Shown in pieces: positions 5,733-12,156 of a DNA stretch of 12,156 nucleotides (positions within the stretch are counted from its first letter, which is position 1; each line of letters starts with the position of its first letter). Source of the stretch: Desulfatirhabdium sp040755275 (lineage in GTDB: Bacteria > Desulfobacterota > Desulfobacteria > Desulfobacterales > Desulfatirhabdiaceae). The translations under genes were made by a program, and so were the position numbers. The notes beneath the pieces were generated by a model, which saw only the letters and a list, made by a program, of their open reading frames with translations, did not search any database and was not told the DNA's origin. The DNA is taken from positions 1-12,156 of the forward strand of contig JBFMBE010000105.1 in assembly GCA_040755275.1 (NCBI GenBank). Reading direction: 5' to 3'.

Positions 5733-6968
5733 ATGCAGGGAATCGTCGGAATCATCTTTCTGCTCGGAATCGGATGGCTGGTGAGTGAGAACCGGAGGAC
5801 CATGGCCTGGCGAACCATTCTGGCCGGTATGGGGATCCAAGGCTTGATCGCCTTGCTTGTCTTGAAGGTTTCATCGTTCCGCAAATTGTTCCTGGGATTG
5901 AATACAGTGGTCACCACCTTGGAAGAAGCCACCCGCGCCGGAACCACCTTCGTTTTCGGTTTTTTGGGAGGAGGCCCCCTTCCCTATGCCGAGCTCAAAC
6001 CGGGTCTCTCCTTTTCGATGGCATTTCAGGCCCTGCCCATGGTGCTGGTGATTGCGGCATTGACGGCCCTGCTTTACTACTGGCGGATTCTGCCGAAGGT
6101 GGTTCAAGCCTTCTCCTGGGTACTGCAAAAAAGCATGGGAATCGGAGGAGCCCTGGGTGTCGCCTCGGCAGGGTGCATTTTTTTGGGTATGGTGGAAAGT
6201 CCGCTGCTCATCCGCCCATATCTGAAGCGGATGACCCGAAGCGAGCTCTTTGCCCTGATGGTGACCGGTCTTTCCTGCATTGCCGGCACCATGCTGGTCA
6301 TTTATGCATCGCTGCTGCAGCGGACGATTCCGAACGCACTGGCCCATATCCTGAGTGCAACCATCATCAGCGCTCCGGCCGCACTCGTGGTTGCAACCGT
6401 CATGGTCCCTGAAACGGAACCGCAGACGATGGGAGGAGAGATTTCCGGATATGAAGCCAACGGTGTCATGGATGCCCTGGCCAGAGGAACCGGTGACGGC
6501 TTGAAGCTGCTGCTGAACATCGTGGCAATCCTGATCGTATTTGTTGCGCTCGTGAAACTGATCAACATCGGGTTGGGATGGCTTCCGGACGTCATGGGAC
6601 AGCCGCTCACACTCGAGCGGATGTTGGGGATCGTGTTGGCTCCCGTGGTCTGGCTGATCGGCGTTCCCTGGAAAGACGCATCGACAGCAGGGTCGCTGAT
6701 GGGTATCAAATTCGTTCTGAACGAGTTCATTGCCTACATGCAGTTTTCGGAACTGCCTCAGGATGTCCTTGAACTCAAATCTCGGCTCATTCTGACCTAT
6801 GCCATGTGCAGTTTCGCGAATTTCGGAAGCCTCGGCATATTGGTCGGCGGGCTTGGAACCCTTTGCCCGGAACGAAGGGACGAAATCGTTTCCATGAGTT
6901 GGAAAGCCCTTCTCGGCGGTGTGCTGGCATCTTTTCTGACAGGAGCCGTCGTCGGAGTCATCGAATGA
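5733..6968 (+). CDS. Concentrative nucleoside transporter (NupC/CNT family)
   Basis: 411-residue integral membrane protein for cation-coupled uptake of nucleosides across the inner membrane. CNT landmarks are present: re-entrant loop motif GMVESPLLIRPYL beginning at G152, LNEFIAY with E331, and CSFANFGSLGI with N363 and S366. These correspond to substrate-contacting positions in the Vibrio cholerae transporter. The Q and T that normally precede the first glutamate (GQxEAPL type) are M153 and V154 here; I recall a GMVEAPL subgroup, so this may mark a different nucleobase preference. Hydrophobic helices run from residue 1 to the end. The ATG at 5733 follows GGGAGA by six bases. It stands alone on the plus strand between repeat elements 4 and 5, with a likely terminator at 7024-7045. 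Confidence 0.92.
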   Translation: MQGIVGIIFLLGIGWLVSENRRTMAWRTILAGMGIQGLIALLVLKVSSFRKLFLGLNTVVTTLEEATRAGTTFVFGFLGGGPLPYAELKPGLSFSMAFQALPMVLVIAALTALLYYWRILPKVVQAFSWVLQKSMGIGGALGVASAGCIFLGMVESPLLIRPYLKRMTRSELFALMVTGLSCIAGTMLVIYASLLQRTIPNALAHILSATIISAPAALVVATVMVPETEPQTMGGEISGYEANGVMDALARGTGDGLKLLLNIVAILIVFVALVKLINIGLGWLPDVMGQPLTLERMLGIVLAPVVWLIGVPWKDASTAGSLMGIKFVLNEFIAYMQFSELPQDVLELKSRLILTYAMCSFANFGSLGILVGGLGTLCPERRDEIVSMSWKALLGGVLASFLTGAVVGVIE

Positions 6969-7023
6969 TGGCCTCGGAACAAGTCGCCGTTACCCCGATT
7001 CTGTCGATTGCCGGGCCTCGAGC

Positions 7024-7045
7024 AAATGGCGGTATTGTGCCATTT
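7024..7045 (+). terminator. Likely intrinsic terminator of the nucleoside transporter gene
   Basis: Perfect 7-bp inverted repeat AAATGGC / GCCATTT around the 8-base loop GGTATTGT, running straight into TTTTCC. It starts 56 bases after the transporter stop. The stem is short and only moderately GC-rich, so efficiency may be modest. Confidence 0.6.
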
Positions 7046-7100
7046 TCCACTTGAGACAAACCGCATTTTCGTTTAAGGAACGATCTTCACGACATAAGTT

Positions 7101-7204
7101 GGTCTTCTAAAAAGCCGCTATCCACCGAATTTCCCTTCAATGCCAGGCTTGCAGCAGAAGGGCAGGTCAATCCAGAGGGTTTGACTTGTTGCGAGACCAC
7201 CACC
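7101..7204 (+). repeat. Dispersed repeat family, element 5 (decayed, both ends alike)
   Basis: 7101-7168 follows the left half of subtype A with many substitutions: TAAAAAGCCGCTATCCACCGA against CAAAAAGTCGCTAACCACCGA, then CCTTCAATGCCAGGCTTGCAGCAGAAGGGCAGGT. It then runs into TTGACTTGTTGCGAGACC (7181-7198), an inverted copy of the same left end. The right half with GGATCGGGCGGA is missing. The element therefore has imperfect terminal inverted repeats (about 11 of 16 positions, 7101-7116 with 7183-7198). It fills most of the 315-base gap 6969-7283 before cysS. The rest of that gap holds the transporter terminator, a small hairpin and the cysS leader. Confidence 0.65.
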
Positions 7205-7224
7205 TATGGACTTCGAGATAGCAC

Positions 7225-7246
7225 CACCGGGATATGTTGTCCGGTG
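7225..7246 (+). other. Small hairpin in the cysS leader
   Basis: CACCGG and CCGGTG pair perfectly around a 10-base loop, 37 bases before the cysS ATG. There is no T run and no T-box signature. It could be a leader structure or chance. Confidence 0.3.
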
Positions 7247-7283
7247 AACGATCTTTCACCTTTTTCGCCAATGGAAAGATGCC

Positions 7284-8732
7284 ATGACCCTCACCATCTA
7301 CAACACCCTCACCCGTACCAAAGAACCTTTCGAAACCGTCGAACCCAACAGGGTCCGCATGTATGTCTGCGGGCCGACCGTTTATGATTCCGCCCATATC
7401 GGGCATGCCCGCGCCGTGGTCACCTTCGATGTCATCGTTCGCTACCTGCGTACCCGAGGGTATGAGGTGACCTATGTCCGAAATTTCACGGATGTCGACG
7501 ACAAAATCATCCAGAAAGCGAATCAGACCGGTGCCTCCTGCCAGGAAATCGCCGAACGTTATATCGATGAATTTCATCGGGATATGGATGCCCTGTATGT
7601 GGAGCGACCGACGATAGAACCACGGGCTACAGAATTCATCGATGATATCATCCGCATCGTGGAACGACTGATTGCAGGCGGTTTCGCCTACGTCGTTGAC
7701 GGCGATGTCTATTTTTCGGTTGAGGCGTTTTCGGAATACGGCAAGCTCTCCAATCGCAGACTTGACCAAATGGAGGCTGGGGCTCGGGTCGATGTCGACG
7801 ACCGCAAACGAAATCCTTTCGACTTCGCACTCTGGAAGTCATCGAAGCCCGAAGAACCCTGGTGGGAGAGCCCCTGGGGAAGAGGACGACCCGGCTGGCA
7901 CATCGAATGCTCGGCAATGAGCTCCTCCCTGCTGGGAGAGACGATCGATATTCACGGCGGTGGCATCGATCTCATCTTTCCCCATCACGAAAACGAAATT
8001 GCCCAATCTGAGGCAGCTTTCGGCAAGACCTTCGTCCGCTATTGGATGCACAATGGGTTCGTGAACATCAACAACGAAAAGATGTCGAAATCGCTCAAGA
8101 ATTTCCGGACGGTTCGATCGGTGCTCGATACCTACCATCCCGAAACCATCCGAATGTTTCTGATTTCCAGCCATTACCGAAGTCCGATCGATTTTACAGA
8201 GAATAACATGGAAGAAGCGGAATCCGGAGTCGAACGAATCTATGCGACACTGCAACGGCTTGAAACGACTCTGAAAACGTCCGCTCCATCGCAAACGCTT
8301 CCCCGTGGGGAAACGTGGGAACGTTTCTGTGAAGTCATGGATGACGATTTCAATACGGCCAAGGCTGTGGGGATTCTCTTCGATACGGTTCGAAGCCTGA
8401 ACCGCATTCTGGACGAGCATTCGGAGCAGCTGGCAGACGCCGTTCGGGATTTGCTGGAAGTGCAATGGGGGGATGTGCTGGCCATCTGCGGGATTCTCGG
8501 CGTGATGAACGAGCCCCCTGCCGATTATTTCGAACGAAAGAAACAAGATGTTCTGGAGAAGAAGGGCGTCGATACGGTCCTCATCGAGGAAAAAATCGCC
8601 GAACGCCGGGAAGCCCGCAAGGCCAAGCAGTGGCAACAAGCGGATGCCATCCGAAAAGAGCTCGAGGCCATGGGTGTTTCTCTGGAGGACAGGCCGGACG
8701 GAACGACGAAGTGGCGCCTCATCCGCGGATGA
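7284..8732 (+). CDS. cysS: Cysteinyl-tRNA synthetase
   Basis: 482-residue class I aminoacyl-tRNA synthetase that charges tRNA-Cys. The catalytic Rossmann domain carries MYVCGPTVYD with zinc ligand C29, the HIGH motif at 38-41 (AHIGHAR), GWHIECSAM with C209, and PHHENE with H234 and E238. These complete the four-ligand zinc site that selects cysteine. The KMSKS loop is at 266-270 (NEKMSKSLKNF). The C-terminal helical DALR and anticodon-binding parts follow, ending GTTKWRLIRG. Length and all catalytic residues are normal. The ATG at 7284 follows GGAAAG with six bases between. The gene is single on the plus strand and converges on the YtfJ-like gene. A -35-like TTGACT lies at 7181-7186 in repeat element 5, with only a weak -10. 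Confidence 0.98.
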   Translation: MTLTIYNTLTRTKEPFETVEPNRVRMYVCGPTVYDSAHIGHARAVVTFDVIVRYLRTRGYEVTYVRNFTDVDDKIIQKANQTGASCQEIAERYIDEFHRDMDALYVERPTIEPRATEFIDDIIRIVERLIAGGFAYVVDGDVYFSVEAFSEYGKLSNRRLDQMEAGARVDVDDRKRNPFDFALWKSSKPEEPWWESPWGRGRPGWHIECSAMSSSLLGETIDIHGGGIDLIFPHHENEIAQSEAAFGKTFVRYWMHNGFVNINNEKMSKSLKNFRTVRSVLDTYHPETIRMFLISSHYRSPIDFTENNMEEAESGVERIYATLQRLETTLKTSAPSQTLPRGETWERFCEVMDDDFNTAKAVGILFDTVRSLNRILDEHSEQLADAVRDLLEVQWGDVLAICGILGVMNEPPADYFERKKQDVLEKKGVDTVLIEEKIAERREARKAKQWQQADAIRKELEAMGVSLEDRPDGTTKWRLIRG

Positions 8733-8760
8733 CGGCGCATCAGCAGGCTGGCTGGTAGGG

Positions 8761-8800
8761 CGTTCAGTGGGAGTCGTGGATGAATCACTCCCACTGAACG
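8761..8800. terminator. Strong hairpin between convergent cysS and ytfJ-like genes
   Basis: Perfect 14-bp inverted repeat: CGTTCAGTGGGAGT (8761-8774) and ACTCCCACTGAACG (8787-8800), loop of 12 bases. It lies 28 bases past the cysS stop and 64 bases past the stop of the convergent minus-strand gene. There is no T tract on either side, so classical Rho-independent termination is not clear; it may block read-through from both sides as a structured barrier. Confidence 0.6.
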
Positions 8801-8835
8801 ATCGATGGTTGCCCCGATCTTCAACCGGGGTCGAT
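8801..8835. other. Second hairpin in the convergent gap
   Basis: CCCCG (8812-8816) pairs with CGGGG (8826-8830), flanked by ATCGA (8801-8805) and TCGAT (8831-8835). It is an interrupted stem directly beside the 14-bp hairpin. Together they fill most of the 8733-8864 gap between the two stops. Confidence 0.4.
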
Positions 8836-8864
8836 TCATTCTCCGGATCGACTGATGCTCGGCA

Positions 8865-9401
8865 TCATTCCTTTTGGAGGTCGATCGCCAACTGAACGAT
8901 TTTCTGGACCTGATCGTCCGGTACCCTTCCCCGTACGATGGCCTTGACGACACGGTCCTTGTCGAGCAGAATCGCATTGGCCGTATCGGCCTGCAACCCC
9001 CATGCATTCCGAAGGGTTGCATCATAATCGAAGAGAATAACGGTGTTGTATTTTTTGGCCTTGGCACCTGCAATGGAGCGGATCAGCGCATCGGGTTTCC
9101 AGGAAGCCTTGCAGTCCGCGATACCGACCCCCTTGTAGGTTTCGTCTTTCAGAAGCCCCTGATCCTTGGCTTTTTTCATGGCATCGGTGAAGTGCTCGTT
9201 CAGATCCGATTCATCCGGATCCACGTAGTTGATCAGAAGGACCTTGCCCGCCCAGGAAGCCATCGAGAATTCTTTTCCGTCGGCATCCTTGAACGACCAG
9301 TCCGGGGCCTTCATCCCGATGGTGAGCGGTTCAGCCAGCACCGGCTGAACCCAGAGAAGACAAGCAACACCTAAAAGCGCAATCAGACCGATTTTCCGCA
9401 T
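8865..9401 (-). CDS. Exported YtfJ-like thioredoxin-fold protein
   Basis: 178 residues, close to E. coli YtfJ (about 184). A signal peptide is clear: MRKIGLIAL, a hydrophobic core and VLA-EP, with cleavage near residue 23, so it should be periplasmic. The mature part resembles a thioredoxin fold: IGMKAPDWSFKDADGKEF, then GKVLLINYVDPDESDLNE where redox members carry WCxxC. There is no CxxC, so thiol oxidoreductase activity is unlikely. The C-terminal stretch with LRNAWGL, ILLDKDRVVKAIVRG and VQKIVQLAIDL fits YtfJ. The ATG at 9401 has AAGGAGA seven bases upstream; upstream in-frame codons to 9479 precede the signal peptide and look non-coding. It is last in the minus-strand operon, 74 bases after the ferritin-like gene. 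The biochemical role of YtfJ proteins is unknown to me. Confidence 0.8.
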   Translation of the reverse strand: MRKIGLIALLGVACLLWVQPVLAEPLTIGMKAPDWSFKDADGKEFSMASWAGKVLLINYVDPDESDLNEHFTDAMKKAKDQGLLKDETYKGVGIADCKASWKPDALIRSIAGAKAKKYNTVILFDYDATLRNAWGLQADTANAILLDKDRVVKAIVRGRVPDDQVQKIVQLAIDLQKE

Positions 9402-9475
9402 CCCACATCTCCTTTTCTGTAGGTTGGTTGGTTCGTGGATCCCCTTGGCGCCGATGACTTCGGCTCTCTTTCCGA

Positions 9476-9946
9476 TCAATCTCCCATTTCCTTCATGAAA
9501 TCGTCGTACAGGGTTTCCAGCTTGAGTTTGTGTTTGGCTTCCTCCTGACAGAGCAATTTAAAGACATTTTTGGCCTGCTCACTCTGGGATTTTTCGAGAA
9601 GCTCGTTGTACAAGGCCAATGCCTTCTCTTCGCGTTTCATCGCGACGATCAGTACGTCCCGATACCCCATGTTCGGATCGAACGGAATGTCGAGCAACAG
9701 ATCGCTGCGCTTGATGTCCGAAATCCACCGGAAATGGTACTGGCTTGTGGCGATCTTACACTCGTTCGTACAATCTACGTCCTTCAGGATGCGTTCGTGT
9801 TTGCGCTCTTCGGCTGCAAACTCCGTGAGCATGTCTCGAACGCCTTCCATGACAGCCATGCGACTCAGGGTTTCATAGAATTCGGCTGCCTCCCGCTCCT
9901 TCTGGATGGCATACTGAACGATGGCTTCATAACTGTCCACTTCCAT
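9476..9946 (-). CDS. Ferritin-like (rubrerythrin-type) di-iron protein
   Basis: 156-residue four-helix-bundle protein with two ferritin-like half-motifs: helix A EREAAEFYE (17-25) with EERKHE (46-51), and KREEKALALYNEL (104-116) with QEEAKHKLK (134-142). These give the glutamate and histidine pairs expected to hold a di-iron centre. The rubredoxin-like CxxC domain of classical rubrerythrin is absent, although C59 and C63 lie in the mid-loop. The family typically reduces peroxide or oxidises iron in anaerobes; the electron donor here is unknown. The ATG at 9946 has AAAGGAG eight bases upstream, lying inside the end of pyrD, with a 20-base overlap of the two genes. Probably cytoplasmic and part of an oxidative-stress response (inference). 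Confidence 0.85.
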   Translation of the reverse strand: MEVDSYEAIVQYAIQKEREAAEFYETLSRMAVMEGVRDMLTEFAAEERKHERILKDVDCTNECKIATSQYHFRWISDIKRSDLLLDIPFDPNMGYRDVLIVAMKREEKALALYNELLEKSQSEQAKNVFKLLCQEEAKHKLKLETLYDDFMKEMGD

Positions 9947-10934
9947 CGGTTGGCTCCTTTCTTGTCGATGAGGTCAGGATAATGGATGGTTCAGGCGGAT
10001 GATCCAGAGGCAACACCAGTGAACCGACGAGTTCCGAGAGTTTCCGGATGCCCTGCCGACGGCAATAGGCTTCGATTCCTTCCAAAATTTCGATTGTGGC
10101 CTTGGGATTCACAAAATTGGCGGTTCCAACTTCGATGGCGGAAGCACCGGCAATGAAGAATTCGATGGCGTCGGATGCATTCAGAATTCCACCGATACCG
10201 ATCACCGGGATGTTCACCGCCCGGGCCGTTTGCCAAACCATGCGAAGTGCGACCGGTTTGATGGCAGGCCCGGAAAGTCCTCCGGTGACGTTGGCCAGCC
10301 TGGGTCTTCGGGTTTCGATGTCGATGGCCATGCCGGTCAAGGTGTTGATGAGGGACACGGCATCCGCCCCTGCGTCTTCGGCGGCTCGCGCAATGACGGT
10401 GATATCGGTCACGTTGGGGGTCAACTTGGCAATGATCGGCAGGCCAGTGGCCTTCCGAACGGCATGAACGACGGCATGGGCCATGTTCGGATCCGTTCCG
10501 AAGGCCACACCTCCTGCCCGGACATTGGGACAGGAAATGTTGATTTCGATCGCCGCAACCCCTTTTGCTGCATCGAGCCTGCGGGCGATTTCGGCGTAGT
10601 CCGCGATTTCCTTACCGTAGATGTTGACAATGACGGCTGTCGGGATGTTCCGAAGCAGCGGCAGCTTCTCGTTCAGGAAACGGTCGATGCCGACATTTTC
10701 AAGACCGATGGCGTTCAGCATTCCACAGGCCGTTTCGACGATTCGGGGGGGTAGGTTTCCCCTCGATGGGGTCAGCGATAGGCCCTTGACGATGATGCCG
10801 CCCAGAGAAGAAAGATCCAGCAGCTCCGAAAATTCCAGACCATATCCGAAGGTGCCGGATGCAGTCAGCACGGGATTGTTCAGAACCAGGGACCCGATGC
10901 GCACCTGCCAGTCGATCGATGGGGATGAGTTCAT
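9927..10934 (-). CDS. pyrD: Dihydroorotate dehydrogenase, class 1B catalytic subunit
   Basis: 335-residue FMN enzyme oxidising dihydroorotate to orotate in pyrimidine synthesis. Seen: ASGTFGYG (25-32), K50 in IVKGLSL, the NAIGLEN motif near 74-80, and EINISCPN with catalytic C135, which marks the class 1B (cysteine base) type. K170 lies in AKLTPN, and the phosphate-site loops are GIGGI and EVGTANF. Class 1B normally works with the iron-sulfur/FAD subunit PyrK, which is not in this window. The protein is about 25 residues longer than usual: a proline/serine/threonine-rich tail (about 311-335) follows the normal end and overlaps the ferritin-like gene by 20 bases. The ATG at 10934 shares a base with the stop of the preceding gene (TAATG), so translation is coupled; the frame upstream to 11195 is a shadow of that gene. 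Confidence 0.95.
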   Translation of the reverse strand: MNSSPSIDWQVRIGSLVLNNPVLTASGTFGYGLEFSELLDLSSLGGIIVKGLSLTPSRGNLPPRIVETACGMLNAIGLENVGIDRFLNEKLPLLRNIPTAVIVNIYGKEIADYAEIARRLDAAKGVAAIEINISCPNVRAGGVAFGTDPNMAHAVVHAVRKATGLPIIAKLTPNVTDITVIARAAEDAGADAVSLINTLTGMAIDIETRRPRLANVTGGLSGPAIKPVALRMVWQTARAVNIPVIGIGGILNASDAIEFFIAGASAIEVGTANFVNPKATIEILEGIEAYCRRQGIRKLSELVGSLVLPLDHPPEPSIILTSSTRKEPTDGSGQL

Positions 10935-11842
10935 TATAACGGCCTTCCCAAATGCCGGGCTACGGCCTTGACCCTGGCCTCGAGGTTGATGACATATGCC
11001 GGTTCGGGCTGCTTGGGTTCGGGCTTTGGATCGTACTCCCATGCCTTGATGTGCTGAACGGTGCGGGCGAGGTCTTGATTCACCCGTTCGAGCGTATCGG
11101 CCACGATATCCCTGAATTCGAGACAATGGGCGAGCGACCGGGAAAGATAGTGTCGCGCATCCGTCCCCGTAAGGGCATATCGGTGTCCGAGGCATAATAT
11201 ATCGATGTCCAACGTGGAGAGCCTGCGCAGGGAATCGAGATAGAGATCGTAGTCAACCAGGCAGTCCGACACGATATATCCGGAGGAGTCCATGATTCCG
11301 GTTGCCTCGGAAGAAATCAGGACCTTGTGGGAAGGGATGTAGAAGCTTAAACAGTCCCGCGTATGGCCGGGCGTTTCGATGACGTGGATTGCCGTGTCGT
11401 CGGCCGGAAAAAGCATGTCCCCCGTTTTGAGAACCCGATCGACCGCAAACGGCTCGAATTCGATGGTTGTATCGTAGCGGAACCCGTTGGCTCGAGCCGT
11501 GTGAACCGCAGCCCGGGTCAGTTCACGGATAAGGCCGATGGCATTGGGTCTTTCAAGCGTGGAGCGGGTGTGTTCTGCGGCAGCAATCTGAAGCCCCGGA
11601 AATCGTCTCTTGAAATATCCGGCTGAACCGCAGTGATCGAAGTGGGAATGGGTCAAGACACATGTATGCAGTGTTTTGCCCGTCAGAACGGATTCGATGG
11701 CGGAAGCATAGAGCTCTCCCAGAAAAGCGAATCCGGCATCGAAAAGGATCGGACGATCCCCGTCCCAGAGGTAAACGGGAATGGCGGCATCCCCCAACAT
11801 GTACAGCGGGCCTTCGATGTGTCCAACGTGGTCGATGATCAT
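10934..11842 (-). CDS. Metallo-beta-lactamase-fold hydrolase, first gene of the pyrD operon
   Basis: 302 residues from the chosen start. The metal-binding motif THSHFDHCG (H65, H67, D69, H70) is intact, followed by H160 in ETPGHT and H220 in LGH. The bridging aspartate usually seen after the strand VLIS is apparently E179 (SSEA). This is a binuclear metal hydrolase of the MBL superfamily; the substrate cannot be read from sequence. A long helical C-terminal part (about 230-302) follows, with a proline/glutamate stretch DPKPEPKQPEPAY. The frame is open to an ATG at 11989, which would add 49 residues. I prefer ATG 11842 because MIIDHVGHIEGPLYMLG looks like a natural MBL start and the upstream part holds a promoter-like pair and a hairpin. 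Neither start has a strong ribosome site. The stop overlaps pyrD by one base. Confidence 0.82.
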   Translation of the reverse strand: MIIDHVGHIEGPLYMLGDAAIPVYLWDGDRPILFDAGFAFLGELYASAIESVLTGKTLHTCVLTHSHFDHCGSAGYFKRRFPGLQIAAAEHTRSTLERPNAIGLIRELTRAAVHTARANGFRYDTTIEFEPFAVDRVLKTGDMLFPADDTAIHVIETPGHTRDCLSFYIPSHKVLISSEATGIMDSSGYIVSDCLVDYDLYLDSLRRLSTLDIDILCLGHRYALTGTDARHYLSRSLAHCLEFRDIVADTLERVNQDLARTVQHIKAWEYDPKPEPKQPEPAYVINLEARVKAVARHLGRPL

Positions 11843-11884
11843 TTCAGAATGGTTCCAGGTGCCGGTTGGATACTCTTCACCTCT

Positions 11885-11913
11885 GATATAGACGAATCCA
11901 TCGACTGAATCAA
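11885..11913 (-). promoter_or_regulatory. Candidate promoter of the MBL-pyrD-ferritin-ytfJ operon
   Basis: On the minus strand TTGATT (11913-11908) and TATATC (11890-11885) are 17 bases apart, each 4 of 6 to consensus, about 43 bases before ATG 11842. It is valid only if translation starts at 11842 and not at 11989. Confidence 0.35.
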
Positions 11914-11937
11914 GCCGATCTGCAACAGGAGGAATGA

Positions 11938-11957
11938 GGCGTACTGAAACGTACGCC
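11938..11957. promoter_or_regulatory. Perfect 7-bp inverted repeat, possible operator upstream of the MBL operon
   Basis: GGCGTAC and GTACGCC flank the six bases TGAAAC, centred about 22 bases upstream of the candidate -35. This is a typical spacing for a dimeric regulator site. It lies inside the reading frame if the longer MBL start (11989) is used. Confidence 0.35.
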
Positions 11958-12016
11958 GCAATGACGATGGATGCAGCACGACACAGCATCCGGCCTTTTT
12001 GCGAAGCCGTCCTTGA

Positions 12017-12156
12017 TGATAGAGTCGCTAAAAGTCGCTGACCACCGATTTTCCTTCAAAGCCGGGCCTCCAGCAGGAGGGCGGGTGGTGTTTTGCGAAG
12101 CAGCGGAAACTGTTTGAAGCAGCCGGAGATCGTTGGATCGGGCGGACGCAATTCAT
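12017..12156 (+). repeat. Dispersed repeat family, element 6 (subtype A), cut by the window end
   Basis: Identical to 252-391 except for 4 substitutions, with no indel in 140 positions. It has the same CCTCC-AGCA-GGAGG hairpin (12067-12080) and GGATCGGGCGGA block, and is in the same orientation as element 2. The gap 11843-12016 before it holds the candidate promoter and operator of the MBL operon and nothing else recognisable. Confidence 0.92.

Noticed and set aside
7201..7283. T-box leader of cysS
   Set aside because: The leader is short, with one small hairpin; no T-box consensus or specifier-loop arrangement is visible.
7839..8639. Minus-strand ORF of 266 codons opposite cysS
   Set aside because: Shadow of the cysS reading frame, which has all catalytic and zinc residues.

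Overview
The window looks like chromosomal DNA from an anaerobic, probably sulfate-reducing, bacterium of the Desulfobacterota. This is inferred from the mix of an FdhD formate dehydrogenase maturation factor, a ferritin-like (rubrerythrin-type) protein, a YkgJ-like cysteine-cluster protein and an NtrC-type two-component system, together with moderately high GC. No marker gene fixes the taxon. No tRNA, rRNA, CRISPR array or transposase is visible.

Layout. Bases 1-560 hold no credible gene. They are packed with three members of a dispersed repeat family of about 120-150 bp, one enlarged by a perfect 71-bp tandem duplication. A five-gene minus-strand block follows, in transcription order: fdhD (5472-4681), a YkgJ-like cysteine-rich protein (4671-4159), a cytoplasmic PAS histidine kinase (4034-2517), its sigma-54-type response regulator (2502-1144) and a bacterial archaemetzincin metalloprotease (1127-531). 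Kinase, regulator and protease are separated by 14 and 16 bases and form one likely operon behind a promoter near 4135-4162. On the plus strand come a concentrative nucleoside transporter (5733-6968) and cysS (7284-8732). A second minus-strand operon converges on cysS: metallo-beta-lactamase-fold protein, pyrD, ferritin-like protein and a secreted YtfJ-like protein (11842-8865). Its MBL/pyrD and pyrD/ferritin genes overlap.

Most unusual signal. Six copies of one repeat family, in two sequence subtypes (A and B), lie in the gaps. The two B copies (442-560 and 5517-5635) are inverted relative to each other, differ at only 3 of 119 positions, and bracket exactly the fdhD-to-archaemetzincin block. 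The two best A copies (252-391 and 12017-12156) are direct repeats with 4 differences in 140 and bracket nearly the whole window. Both subtypes keep a hairpin at the same place but with different stem sequence. One B copy supplies the last codons and stop of the archaemetzincin gene. This suggests a non-autonomous mobile or recombinogenic element family that may have packaged, or could invert, the enclosed genes.

How the genes may work together (inference): the kinase and regulator probably control a sigma-54 regulon, and the archaemetzincin is co-expressed with them. FdhD and its cysteine-rich neighbour are likely linked to formate dehydrogenase maturation. The MBL-pyrD-ferritin-YtfJ group mixes pyrimidine synthesis with redox or metal handling.
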